A DNA stretch of 64,000 nt from Lates calcarifer (lineage: Eukaryota > Chordata > Actinopteri > Centropomidae): assembly GCF_001640805.2 (NCBI RefSeq), contig NC_066847.1, forward strand, positions 20,141,504 to 20,205,503, written 5' to 3'. Both the position numbers and the translations under genes were made by a program. Position 1 is the stretch's first letter, and the number at the start of each line of letters is the position of its first letter. The notes beneath the pieces are model-generated. The model worked only from the letters and a program-made list of their open reading frames with translations. It had not been told where the DNA came from and did no database searches. Of the stretch, positions 25,911 to 38,500 are shown piece after piece.

Positions 25911-28900
25911 CGACTGCACTTACACTAGCCATTTTTTTCAAATCAGCTTTATTTATAACACATGGAAGACACGGACAGTGACAAACACAGTGGTGTAGGC
26001 TACAATTCAATAAAGTTTCCTGTCCAACGCTAATAATAGAGATATCAGAGTGGTATCAATCTCCTCACCTGACTTGCACCAAGAAAGCAAATATATCAAA
26101 TACATTACATCCCAAAATGCTATAAGATCTATTCCTCAAGTTCAAATAATTTAATGAATAGAATATATTAGTAGGCTATTGACATGTTGCTCTGGCAGTG
26201 ACAAGTTAAAGTGGTCAAGAAATAGTCCAGCATATAACCTGTAAGTCTTTTTTGACACTGCAGCTTTAGTTAAGATTACAAAATACAAAGCAATTTTAAT
26301 ACTACTAATGGTCACAAGTCACTAGTCTCTTATTTTCAACAAGACTCTACATATTCAGCAGCATCTGAACTGCTCAAGACACAATGAACCCTGAGTAGCA
26401 GGGTCTTTGTTTCAGTGTGCCACCCTGGCACAGTGTGATTCATTTTTTCCTTGTTGCCAAAGCAGCCCTGGATCCAAGTTTGATCCCACACAGCTTCTGC
26501 CATTACGTAAGTGTGTCCCCACCACTGGCCAAGTCCGAGGACAGTGTGGTCAGGCGGTAATAGTCCCTCATATAACCAAAGTGCTATGATGTCAACATAA
26601 TCACATTGTTTGTACAGTAACCACCATTTGGAGAGCTGTACTATTAGGTCAGTCCTTCCCTATTTATGGGGTTCTCTATGTGAGAAAATGAATGATGGCA
26701 CGCTATGTTGTTTATTCTGCCAAATGTGTCCTGCTGCTGCAGATTCAATAGTTTCACACACACATCCTCAACCTATCATCACTAATGACCTCATTGTGAA
26801 TTTGCTACAAGGCCCATCTCTCAAAAATAGGCTAATTTTAGACCACCCACAAAGTGTACACACAGGCACCCACAAAACCAAAATGTTCACCAGACATGAT
26901 GCAATGCAACTGCAGGACTGAACACAAGAAATGTGGGAATTCATTCACACAATAGGCCCAAGGCCCAAGTTTCACCCTTTACAATCTTGAGTCTGACACT
27001 CTTATGGCTCATGAGAGGCAGAGCCACTGAGCTGGCGCACCGCTTATGAGAAAAAGACAAACGTCCTGTGGAGAGCATTGAGACTGGCGCTCCTGTTTTC
27101 ATTACTTTGGTTTATCGGCTCAATAGTCACCTCCTTTCTCCCAGTGCTAAATGTCCCCTTGATTTGCTCTTCTCGTGCCCACACCTGAAACAATTCATTA
27201 AAAATGAATGAGAAGAAAGCAAAACACTGAGGGCTGGGAGATGAGAGGAGCAGTAGACAGAGAGAGAACGTGAAATAGACTGTAAGAGCTGCAGTCAGGA
27301 TACAGGTAAAGATTATATGACTAAGGTATTCAAAGTAATGTTTTCAAGTCCATAGATCTAAATCAGATTGTCTTATCATTATATGTTCTTTTATCATACT
27401 CAAAGTCTGACCTTTTGTGGTTTAACATTTACTTGTATGTTTGGCCATATGCATTTTTTATGACTTTATACAGTATTTATACCATGTGTATATTCAGTCA
27501 AGATCAAATCTGTGGATTAGGAGGGTATATGTCTCTATTTTAGTTTCTTTGAGGAATAGAAAGGCAGTTCACATCAACTGCTGAACCTCATTTAGAGCTT
27601 ATCATTCCCACAGCTGTTTCTATCATTGAATGACTCCTTTTCTCTGAAAAGAGAACAAATCTAAAGTATATTTTCAGAGATTTTAGGGGGCAAAGTGACA
27701 TAATTTCTCCAGTTAGTTCATAACTTCCCATTCGGTAAAAAGAACCTATACTTAATAGTTCCACAATGAATGTTTGATGCTTATGCACCATTAAGAAATC
27801 ACTGTGGGTGTTTTGAGAATTTATGGTTACATACTGTATAAGTGCTATTCCACTCTGCTGGGGTATTAAGGTTTACAAGTGTTATTCCAGAAAGGATGAT
27901 TCATGGAAAAAATCATACAAAAAATGAGTCTTTCTCACTTTGAAGTTGGCTTTCCATGTTGTTGAGCTGCTGAACTTGATGTAGCAGAAAGAGTTTACTT
28001 TTGAAATGGCCACTTGTTGATTTTGTGTAATGCTTTCCTCTAAACGTCCTTTGTGTTGGTTCCCACTAAGAAACCTTGAAAGAAACCATTGAAGCGGTCA
28101 TTTCAATGCCATGAGAAGCACCATGATGAAACATTTTCATTGCTGTTTAACTTTGATCAAACATATGTAAATAGTTAAAGAAAACACATATGGACAGTGG
28201 TTATTTTAGTGTCACTAAGTCAGCTATAGCAAAACAAGATCCCCTGTGTTTACACGAATAAGCCTGCAATTTCATGTGAGCAACAATGCATTTCCAGCTC
28301 TATCAGATCTATTTTTGTTTTGTTTATTTTTCTCCATTTGCATCATTATGAGGGGGAAATAATCTATAGTAGAGTTTGAATAGCTCTGTAATGAGGAGGA
28401 GGAATCAATCATCCTTTCAAAGTAGGCCCGCTGCAGCAATGAGAATATAAATTCACACTCATAAATTCCACACTTTTAGGTCCCCACATCCTTCTTAATG
28501 TCTCTAGAGTTTACAGCGGCCTTGTGTGTGATACTCCACTATAGATCGTCTGGTTGATTTAGGGGTGGTTTTTCCCTTCCTATTGGGAGGTAATGGTAGA
28601 GATATCCAAGTTAGCCTTCCCTGTGTGAGCTATAAAAATGCTGTAATTGCTGTGTTAATTTTGGGCCAAGCACAAAAGGATGTTCTGCCAGTCCATCCAA
28701 CTATCAATCTACCTATCATCTCAACATTTGGCGTTTGGCGTGTGTGGACCATTATTACATATGCCACATAATTGGGCATAATTAAAAGGAAGCGCAAGTA
28801 CTGTAATTAATGTCAGTTGTCAAGCTCTAAAAGGCAGGCGGAGGATAATGTTTCCCTGTGGCTTGAGCAAGAAGACCTTTAGAATCAGGAGGCTTCTGAT

Positions 28901-31900
28901 TGATATCGCCTGACCTTTCTGTGCACATAAATGATGCAGTCATCGAAAATCCTTCTCCCTATCAGTTACAAATAAACAATCTTCCTCATAAGCCAAAAAA
29001 GGCCTTTTTTCTTTTAATGTTAGAATATTTATTGCTGTATGTTAAGGTATAGGTAAAATATGCATCTTTTTATCAAATTGCCTGTTTGCTAAACCCTTCC
29101 AACAACATAGCTTAGCAACGATAACTAGGCACAGCCAGTATTTGTAGTTCTGGGTTTCTCCACAGGTTGAGGCCGTGTGTACAGTGCTGTAGTAAGAGCT
29201 CAATACTTGGTATTGAGCATGAAGAGTTTGGGGGATATGTCTTTATTGTTAGCTTTTCCAAAACCAGAAACACAAGAGTGAGGAATGGATAAAAGAAATT
29301 TCCTTACTCTGTCATAAGTTGACATTAGCATGTCCTGCTAACTATCTTACTATTTACAGTAGTCAGTGCGAATAAGTGTATCATTTTACAGCTGCATGCA
29401 GGGTACTTAGAAACACACGTCACATGTGGACAGCCACACTCAGTTTGTATTAGCCAGTGGATTTTACTACATAAGAGTTTCTTTTAGAGCTCGCTTTCAT
29501 TGGCTCTGTCCTACTTTGTATTTCGTTTGGGGAGGTTGTAGTACAAAACAACTGCTGCTTCTTTATTTCATGTCTTGTATTTCATGTCTTCTGCATTAAT
29601 GATTAACTGGTAAGGATGCTAACTTTTGCCTAGGGCTTTACAGTGTTGGTAATAATTTTAAATAAAGTGACTCTATATTTGACTCTCATGAGTGTTACCC
29701 ATCCATGTCTGCTTTGGCACAGTTTGTCAAGATGGCATAAAATTAAGCTTTCTGCCTGCAGATGTCCCACTGAACCAACAATGGCTTGGTTAAATGACTT
29801 AAATGGTGAAAATTCAAAAATTCAAAGCTATGGGAAAACATATGGTACTGGTTGTTTGTATTCATGGCCTTGACCTTCAGGGGGCCAAAGCAAATAGGAG
29901 GGAAATGTGCAATGCCAAGAAAAAGTAGGGAACAAGCAGCAGGAAATCTGTTTAATGTGGAACATGCTTTCAGCACTCTTTTTAATTTTTTTTGTTTAAC
30001 TCCATTTGACCGTCACCATATGAGATATATGAGATTTGAAACAGCATTGATGATGCTGGGTTAACTGGGATCAAATGTTTCAAGATTTTCTTGCAGCTAT
30101 GAACGAGATAATATTATTGATGTACACTTTCCAACAAAAATCTGGAGGCTGTTAATTCAGTGTAGGCATTCATATTTCAGGCCAATGAAGATTAAACCAC
30201 ATACGGGAAAGGCATGTTGTATAACATGACTTTAGTTTTGACTATTGCTAAAATAACCGTATGGTTCATCTCACCCCTGATGGGTGGCATTTTAATGTAT
30301 TCAGGCAGAGAGTAATAAGACAGAACAAAACCTTCCAGTCAGGACTTATCTCCTTTACCTCCAGTTTTATGGCTTGATATATAAAATGGATAGCTATTCA
30401 CATACAGTACAATGACTGCTCTCAGAGGAACGAAAGCTATACCAGAAGAATATTTGGAACACATGTCAGAATGGTAGTTGGAGTGACCTCTCTCCCACAC
30501 TACGTTTATTTCCCCAAGCCACCTGCCTCATCCAGTGTGGGAATACAATGCTGGATAGTGCTTTCTACTGTACAACAAAGCAGCCACAGTAGTAAATCAG
30601 TTGATGACCTAATGCGGGATGAGAAGAGGCAACATCCTTTTTTTTTCACCATACCACATGGGATCTATTTCCTCTCAACATTAATAATACTCTGGAGCAT
30701 TAAGGCATGCAGCAAAAGCAGATGTATTCTTCCCCAGGCTGATTCAACTTGTAAGCATTTCCTCTCCCAAGCCCCCCTCCCCAGTCCTGAGGCAAAGCAT
30801 GATTACCCGATTTTAATGAGATTTTTAATGTGATTTTTTTTTCTATCCCTGCAAGACAATCCAGTTCTCTCTTATGTACATAGAGTGGTTAATGTTTGCA
30901 GTCTGATGGTATGTAAAGAGAACACATGTTGATGTTCTTGCTTCCCACGCTTCTTTCTTTTTGATTGTGTAGGCAAGAGTTCTGCTTCTTACCTTTATGT
31001 TTGCATGATGTTGATAATCTTCAGGGAAGGTAAATAAAGTAGGTGTGCAGTCTTTTCTATGATACTTGATAGTCACATCTGAACACCTGTAGTTTGTTTC
31101 CTTCATGGGGGATTACTCCATGCCACAGCACACAACACAGATGTGTGTGGTCACTAATTTACATCATTAATATACAATGCAATTAATGTGTTCAGTACCA
31201 GCAGAATAGGTGTTAACCAGGTGATACATTGGAAGCTTTTGGTCTTTTCATTGTGCTGTTCATTATTTGTCTGTCTGCTTTTTAGTGTGATTTATGTGAA
31301 CTTTTCCAAGTGAGTAATGATCACTTTTGGAAATTAAAACTACAGATTTTGATGCTTAAATCAAACTGATTCTGCCAAAATAACTAACTAGCATTGCTGC
31401 TTATCATTCTAGACTTATTATGACTTAATATGAAGCTGAGAAGAAAGGGTCATTTCTTCACCACACTGATTAACAGTCTCCCCTGGCTTTTATCACCGCT
31501 AAATCATATTTCTCTTGCACATACTTGCACATATGTAAATAACTGACATGGTCTAATGCAAATTTTATTTTTCAATTATTTATGCTTACACAACATAAAA
31601 GTAGTTTAGTCCATGTACTCATGTTTAGCCCTGCAAGTGTCTGCACTGTGATCTGTGGGAAATATTCTCACAAGTGCGGCTAAAGTAGAAGAGTCAGCTT
31701 GTATTAACTATAATAAAAAGTACATACTGGGGGATAAACATCTCTTGGGTTTATCGATTGGATGAAATCCCGCAGATATATAGCACCTAATGAAGTTGAA
31801 AATGGTGGGATTTTGTTGGAAACCGTCCACCAAATCCCCTTAGTTCTAGACATGTAAGCTACTGAATTCTTTGTATCTGTCTGGTCTGTTTAGTCACAAT

Positions 31901-32030
31901 GATTCAGTCAGGTAAACGTGGAATATTTTCGTACTGTTTTATTTTTTTTTATTTTTAAATTTTTTTATTTTGTCTGAAAAATCATACAAACTAACTTTCT
32001 TTGATTGTTGATTGTATGCATTTGACTAAC

Positions 32031-32046
32031 ATTGTGAATTCACAAT
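32031..32046. repeat. Perfect 16-bp palindrome
   Basis: ATTGTGAATTCACAAT reads the same on both strands. Its half-site ATTGTG resembles SOX/C-EBP-like half sites, but that is inference only. Confidence 0.45.
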
Positions 32047-34405
32047 TGTTTAATATTAGTTTTGTGAACACAGACGAAGCCCCTTAATTGAGCAATATAA
32101 TCTAAGCCATTCATCTCTGTATGTTTTTGCATTACTTTTGTACCTGTTCAGCTAATTATACCACTGCACCACTCTTGACAACAGAGAATAGTGTGCAGCT
32201 CCATATTGCTCCTTCACTTGGTCTCACATGACTATTATACAAGTACAGGTAGAGGGGATAATGACAGTATGTCACAATTGTTGTGTGCTGTATGATATAG
32301 TGGTTAGATGGCTGGGATAGAGGGCACTTGGTTTATAGCATCTCTTAACTTTGTCATTGGGCAGTGTGGAACACATATCCTCTGGATAGGGCCACTGGAA
32401 TGTCATTATCTAGGTAGAGGGAAAACAAAAACATTTTCTGGGACTTTAGCAAGTATGTATAACATATAGTGGAAGAGTGATCTTCTCTACTTCTTGTCCT
32501 TGAAAGATAATGAGCATTTTTCAGGTCCATTGTGATAATTTAATTATGTGAATTTGTTTATCCTTTGAGAGATACCCTGACCGGATCCATAGGGCCACAT
32601 TGGGGAAGCCTTTGTCATCCTTGGATATTTTATCGTTTAATGAACATTTTTTGTCTATGTAGAAGCAATACTCATAGGGTTCATTGGAAACGTTCTGATC
32701 GAAGCTGTGCATGCAGATTTTCAGTTTGAACAGATATGCAAAGATAAGTGGCAACACTTTCTGTAACCTTCAGAAACAGTCCAACATTCAGACCAACTTC
32801 ATGGCGTGATTGGCTAGTTGTGGGTAGGTGAGAAAGCTGTATCTTCACTCTAACTCTGTTTTTCATTTGTGACACAGCTGTTTCTGTCAACACTATGAAT
32901 GTCCTCCAGGGGAGAAATGGATGCCCCCCTCCCAACTCCTTTCTTTGACCACCCCCACCTTGCCTTGGAGTGTGGCTGTTTGGAACAGTTAGTAAACACT
33001 TTTGAGTTCCAGCATCAAACTGCTGTTAGGACAGTGGTCTTTAAACCAGACTACCATGTTTGTGTAATATGAAACCCTGTGCAGAAGTGTCTGTTCAGCC
33101 GACAAGGATTTGTTTGCTTTGAGCCTTCCAGGGCTGTACTTGCCCCCACTTTTGCTCCCCTCTTTTCTTCCCCAGTCTCCATTCCTCGACAGTGGGGTCA
33201 TGGTGCTCCTAAGCACGTCATACCAAATAACGGTGAGAGATGACAGACCCTTGGCTTCTTGCTCACATGCTTGCTTTATATTTGGACAAGATCATGACAT
33301 CATAGGGCAAAATGCCTGGTTTCTGCACTGAAGTGATTCTCCCTTTCAGTTTACCTTTATTAGTTCCCACTGCTTAGACAGCAGCTGTTCTCGGTCCATT
33401 TTTTTGAATGAAACCCAGGACTTCCTGTATTTCTTTTTAGACTGATGGTGACCATATGCTTGGACAACAACCAGAGCAATAAAAGTCACAGGATTTGAAT
33501 TTATTTTCTTGAGATACTTCATCAATCAACTCTGAAATGGTGGGATAGAGCAGGTGTTAAAAGTATACCACAATACACTACATCATGCAGTTTATAGGAG
33601 TCAGCAGTGAGCCTGAATAAAGAAAATTCATGAACATCAAATTCAGAAGCGTGTCATGAGCAGGACATTTAATATCCATCTAAAAGAAGAAAGTGCAGGG
33701 TTTAATATTGATATTTTGTAATAAGATTAGTTTTTAATTAGCTATTTTATTGGAACCACTCTGTCATATCATTTACACCATTTTATCTAGTTTCATTTAC
33801 ATTCATCTGAATTGAAGAACAGGTTGAAAATGTCTTTGCAAAATCAGGACAGAGTAGCTGAGTCAAAAAAAACACTGATAACACTGCATCAATTCCTCTC
33901 AAATACACTTATAACAATAAGCTATTCTAAAAATAAGCAATTGCCAGACTGACTCTAAGCTAAAAATAAAAGTAATTTAAGCCATATTTGGATGGCTTTA
34001 TAAATTATTACCTGGGGGACTTCATGTGATGAAAGAATTTGGCCCATATGCCTGTGTTTTGTGATGGCTTCAAATGAGTTATATTTCTTTATATGTCGAA
34101 ACATAAGATAATATAAAATATAGTCATCTCCAAGAAGTTATATTGAGCCCTTAAACTTTCCTGTTACCTTTTTACTTTTCATGAACTTTGCTTGTTTGAT
34201 TAGTTTGAGCTGACTTCTTTTCCAATAGGCTAGATAAATATTTCCAAAATGCTATCAAAGCTCTCATTGATTTATATGCGAGCTTACGCAATTCTCCATC
34301 CAGATGAGAAACAAAACGTGCATAAAAACCAAGAATCCTTGTGAAATTACACAGTGTTACTCAGTGTCCCTGCAGAGTATTCATCCAGTAAAAAGTAACA
34401 ACTTT

Positions 34406-34439
34406 AGCACTATTAGTGCTTGTACTAGCACTAGTACAA
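34406..34439. repeat. Two adjoining small hairpins
   Basis: AGCAC-TATTA-GTGCT (34406-34420) is followed directly by TTGTACTAG-CA-CTAGTACAA (34420-34439), a 9-bp perfect stem. No coding or repeat context explains them. Confidence 0.45.
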
Positions 34440-35479
34440 TATGTTAACTCATGTATGGCAGTAAATGTACCTTTTAAATTATCACTCTGTATACAATAAA
34501 ACATTGTCAATTTCTCAAATGAGAAATGTTTTGTACATAAATCTGTTTGTAATGCTGTTTTGGTTGATGGTTCAGTTCAAGTGATTCAGACTTACATATA
34601 GAGCAATGTGTTCACATGGCTGGCAAAGGTGTATCTGTCCGTGGCTGGGCACCAAACTGCCTGTAGTCATTAGAGAACTGGGGTTATGTTTTACATTGCT
34701 GTTTTCTGGGGGACTTAACCAAAACAAATTGCTGCCAAGACAGTTGAAGACAGAAGACAATGCAGTGGGGAGAAAAGGGGTTGAAGGGGAGGCATGGTGG
34801 AAAAAGATTTGAGTAGCAGGAGGAGTGACAAGGCTGCCCATCAGGTCCACTGGTGCATTGGAAGGGTCATGAATGTGTGTGTTTGTGTATGTCCGCTTTT
34901 GTATGATTGTGACACTTGAAGTAAGCCAGCCAACATTTATCAGTGACTTCACTCAACACACTGCATGAGCTGAAGCCAAAGGAATCTAGTTACATTTTAA
35001 TTAGAGGACATTTTTAAATGAAAGAAGAAAAGGAAATGTGAACGTATGAAAAAGAACAGAAATATCCTCAGCAAAAAGCTCACCCTAGTTAAGTTTTTGA
35101 GATATTTTGAAAGTTCTGAAAGTCAGAGGGGAAGGAGGAATGTGACAAGGATTGTGATGACTCCTGAGTACAGATTTGACATGTTACATAGAGGATGGGT
35201 TTCCTTCCCTGGAGCATGGAGACACTGTAGCAAATGAACTAAGAAGCCTCCATTTATTTTCCATTTATTTTCTACTCCACTGACCCCCATTCCTTGCTCA
35301 TATAAAAGACATACGCACTTAGATGCTAGTAACTGTAAGACTAATATTTACAGTATATGAATGACATTTAATTGTTGTGATTATATAAAATTGCATATGT
35401 ACAGTGTAATCTTGCTCAGGAATCTGCATACAGAAAGCGGGTTGAGGTGCATAAGGGTTTTTCAGGCCTATCCCACAGT

Positions 35480-35504
35480 GGGGTAGGGTGGGGTGGGGTG
35501 GGGG
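35480..35504 (+). repeat. G-quadruplex-forming GGGGT repeat
   Basis: Five G runs (GGGG, GGG, GGGG, GGGG, GGGGG) are separated by loops of one or two bases. This exceeds the usual G3+N1-7 quadruplex rule on the plus strand. It is an isolated G-rich island in AT-rich DNA and may simply be a short tandem repeat. Confidence 0.8.
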
Positions 35505-38500
35505 CTGTTTCTTTGCCACGGAGGATTTCCGGGAGCTGTCATTGTAGCTCTGAGACAGCTCTGAATTTATCTGCAGGCTGTCAGTGGAATTAATACAGAT
35601 AAGGTAAAAATATGACAAAAGTTTGAAAGTCTGTAGTCGAAAGGAAGCTCTCTCACTGCCTCGTTATGTTAAAGAATAAGGCCAAAAGGGGGAAAATATA
35701 TCTCTAATGGGTTACATTTGGAGGCTTACAGAGTTTGGACGACACCCAAAGCCAATTCTATCTGTGCTATGTCCAAACTTAATCGGCACCCTAAGGTCTT
35801 TGGGCTTTTACATTTAATATTATAATGTACTACAGAAAAGTGTTTGTCATGACACATTACCCGTTTCCCTGCTTTTCTTGTGATGGGAAAGGGCCACTAG
35901 ATGTTGGACTATTTTGTCTTTGTTTCTGTCATGTTAACAACTTGAGGCTCTTCAGGGTTTAATGGCTGCAATAAAATGGCTGTCAAGTTAAGGAGCAAAA
36001 GCATTTCAATGCACATAGCCAGTGTCTCACTCCCAAAAACTATTACTCAGGTATAATTTACAGTCTAAAATACTGAAATGCTTATTATTTTTAACATCTG
36101 AGAAAAATGTTTTGAAATATTTACATTTAATTTTAAGTGGGAGTCCTCCAAGTGCTGCCTGATCACCTCTTATAATTAGCATAATATTTGTACATGTAGC
36201 TCACAGCAAAGAGAGCAGACTGTCAACATTTCTCCTGAGGGGAGTTTTGATGGGTTTTCCTAAGCACATAATCCAAACATCCCTTTTAAGTTCCTTGGTT
36301 GTTCTAGATAAATGAGATTGTTGTGTCTGTAACCTCAAGCTTTTTGCTCTCAATATGCATCAGTTCCTCTCAACCGATGCTATGCAGTATTATCATTTCC
36401 TGCTTTTGTGTTTGCAATATAGCATTGATTAACTTAGTTATTACAAAACAAAACACAATTCAGCAGTAAACTGAGTTTATGATTTGTATATCTACTTGAT
36501 CTGGTTCTTATGATGATAAGGCCAGTGGTTACTTCACTTACCATGTAGGTAATTGACTTAACTTTGTCACTGTGACCTCTTTCTTTACTGCTAGTCTCCA
36601 TAAATATAGAGCCAGAAATGTTCTGAACAGTGCTTTTGTAAGGGCAGCTACAGGGTGTACTCTGTAGAGAAGCAGCTTATTTTTAAATATGAAATAGTTG
36701 CCCTAACTCCAAATGTGACAGATGTCATTGGGTATTCAGTAAAACTTTTTACTGCACAGTCTTACAAAATATGACTGTTCCTACAGCTACTATGGTGCTT
36801 CTTTGCATACTTCTGGAAACATTTAACTGGCTCATCTGTTCTGGGAGTAACATAATCCAATATCTGGGTGGAATTGCTACTGTAATCTTCACAGTGTTGC
36901 GCTAAGAAGACATGACATCACTTTCAAGTTCTCATTGTTAGCAATGATTCAGTTCCTACAAGACCATCTGATAGTTCTTTGTGTTATTCATCTGGGTCTG
37001 CATGTTAACATGATGACTTTCTTTCCTCTTTTGGCACAAAAATATATTTACTTTTAACTTTAATATACATATACTTATAAATACTTTAAAGGCATGATAA
37101 TATCTTCCTCAAGCAAAGCAATGGATACATTTTTCTCAAAGAAAGCAGTCCTTAATCCATATTATATATCTCTCAGCCCTCAGATGGCATGTTCAGAGGA
37201 GGAGGAATTGCCAAAAAAATCTATAAAATCAAATCCTATTAAAGCGCAATAAACAAGAAGACAGTAATCCATCCCACGCGTGCCTCTGCCAACTCTTAGC
37301 CAGGCTCTCTTCATAAGACACCAACTACAGTTGTACTGGGTATTCACCAGTTAGGCGCCCACTCTTTCTCATCAGTGTAAATTAACTGTAATGTAGGTGT
37401 TTACCTACTGCAAAGTGGGCTTGATGCTTTTAGATAGGGCTAGATGTGCTTGATTTTTAGTACGTCATTATTGGGGGTTTTCATTAGCTTTGTGATGAAT
37501 TAGCTATATGATTTTTGTATATTAACGAAACTCATATTTTATGCATAAGGTGGTTTTGGCATGGAGGCAGGTAGAGGACAACAGTGTGTAAAATGCTTCT
37601 GAAATGCTTAACATATGAATAATGAGCATGTAGCTCTCTTGTAACATGGGGATATATTCATGAGCTTTTGTTGGATTTTCTTTGACAGTGAGGTGAGCTT
37701 GCATGAGATGCAGAAGGACCCTCAGAGGTCCTTACTTTGACAGCTGCCCTTCTCTGTGAAATCACTGTTGGTGCTGTGTCTCTACAGCAGTATTTAAGGC
37801 TGACCTCATCCTCAGGATCAAATGACTCAGCAATATTAAACTGCAAGGTGGTCCTCCAGTGGAGTAACCCCATAATAGACATGAGGAAAGCTACCAATCC
37901 CATCTCATGCACATTAAGTTAATTGATTTTATGAAGAGAAAGACATCTTATATTGAGTGAGATAATGCCCATGCTTGAGTTATGGTTTATCTAAACTATC
38001 TTCTTTTGAGTGGCTATTTGCTTGGTAGTTATCAAACAACTGCTTCAAAATGTGTTTGACTGTCAACACAGTGTAGACTGCTCAATCTTAAACATGTCTT
38101 TTAATTGTATGATTTAATGTAGATTCAGTGTAATCACTGTTAAATTAGTTAATTGGATTGAATGATTATAGATTTGTATATTGTCTACATTGATAACTGT
38201 AGATTATGAGCTGGATTGCTACACTTTGCAGTTTGCTGCAGTATGTTTTCTCTCTACACATGTTTTTTAGTCCTGTCACATATCTATACAAGCACAGATC
38301 ATATATGAAATACTGTGTATTATAGGACCAGTCTAGTGTCAGATAATTGCATCTGTCATTGTGTCTTACATGGCTTCTCACAACACCTTGTCTTGGCACT
38401 TAAATGGCTGTTACAAATGGCTGTTACTGGTGATGGCATTCACTCATCTTACTGAATATAAAGACATGCCATGAGAACTCCATTAAGGCCATCCACAGAA

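Larger units (their letters stand above)
23677..35479. other. Gene desert, central part
   Basis: No exon or RNA gene recognised. It includes the MITE-like fragment at 25775-25910, candidate conserved blocks at about 27000-27220, 28690-28980, 30480-30835 and 32521-32760, a perfect 16-bp palindrome at 32031-32046 and tandem hairpins at 34406-34439. Confidence 0.6.

Noticed and set aside
34572..34952. 126-codon minus-strand frame
   Set aside because: No domain, no splice partners, composition rich in Ser, Leu, Pro and Thr; no evidence beyond openness.
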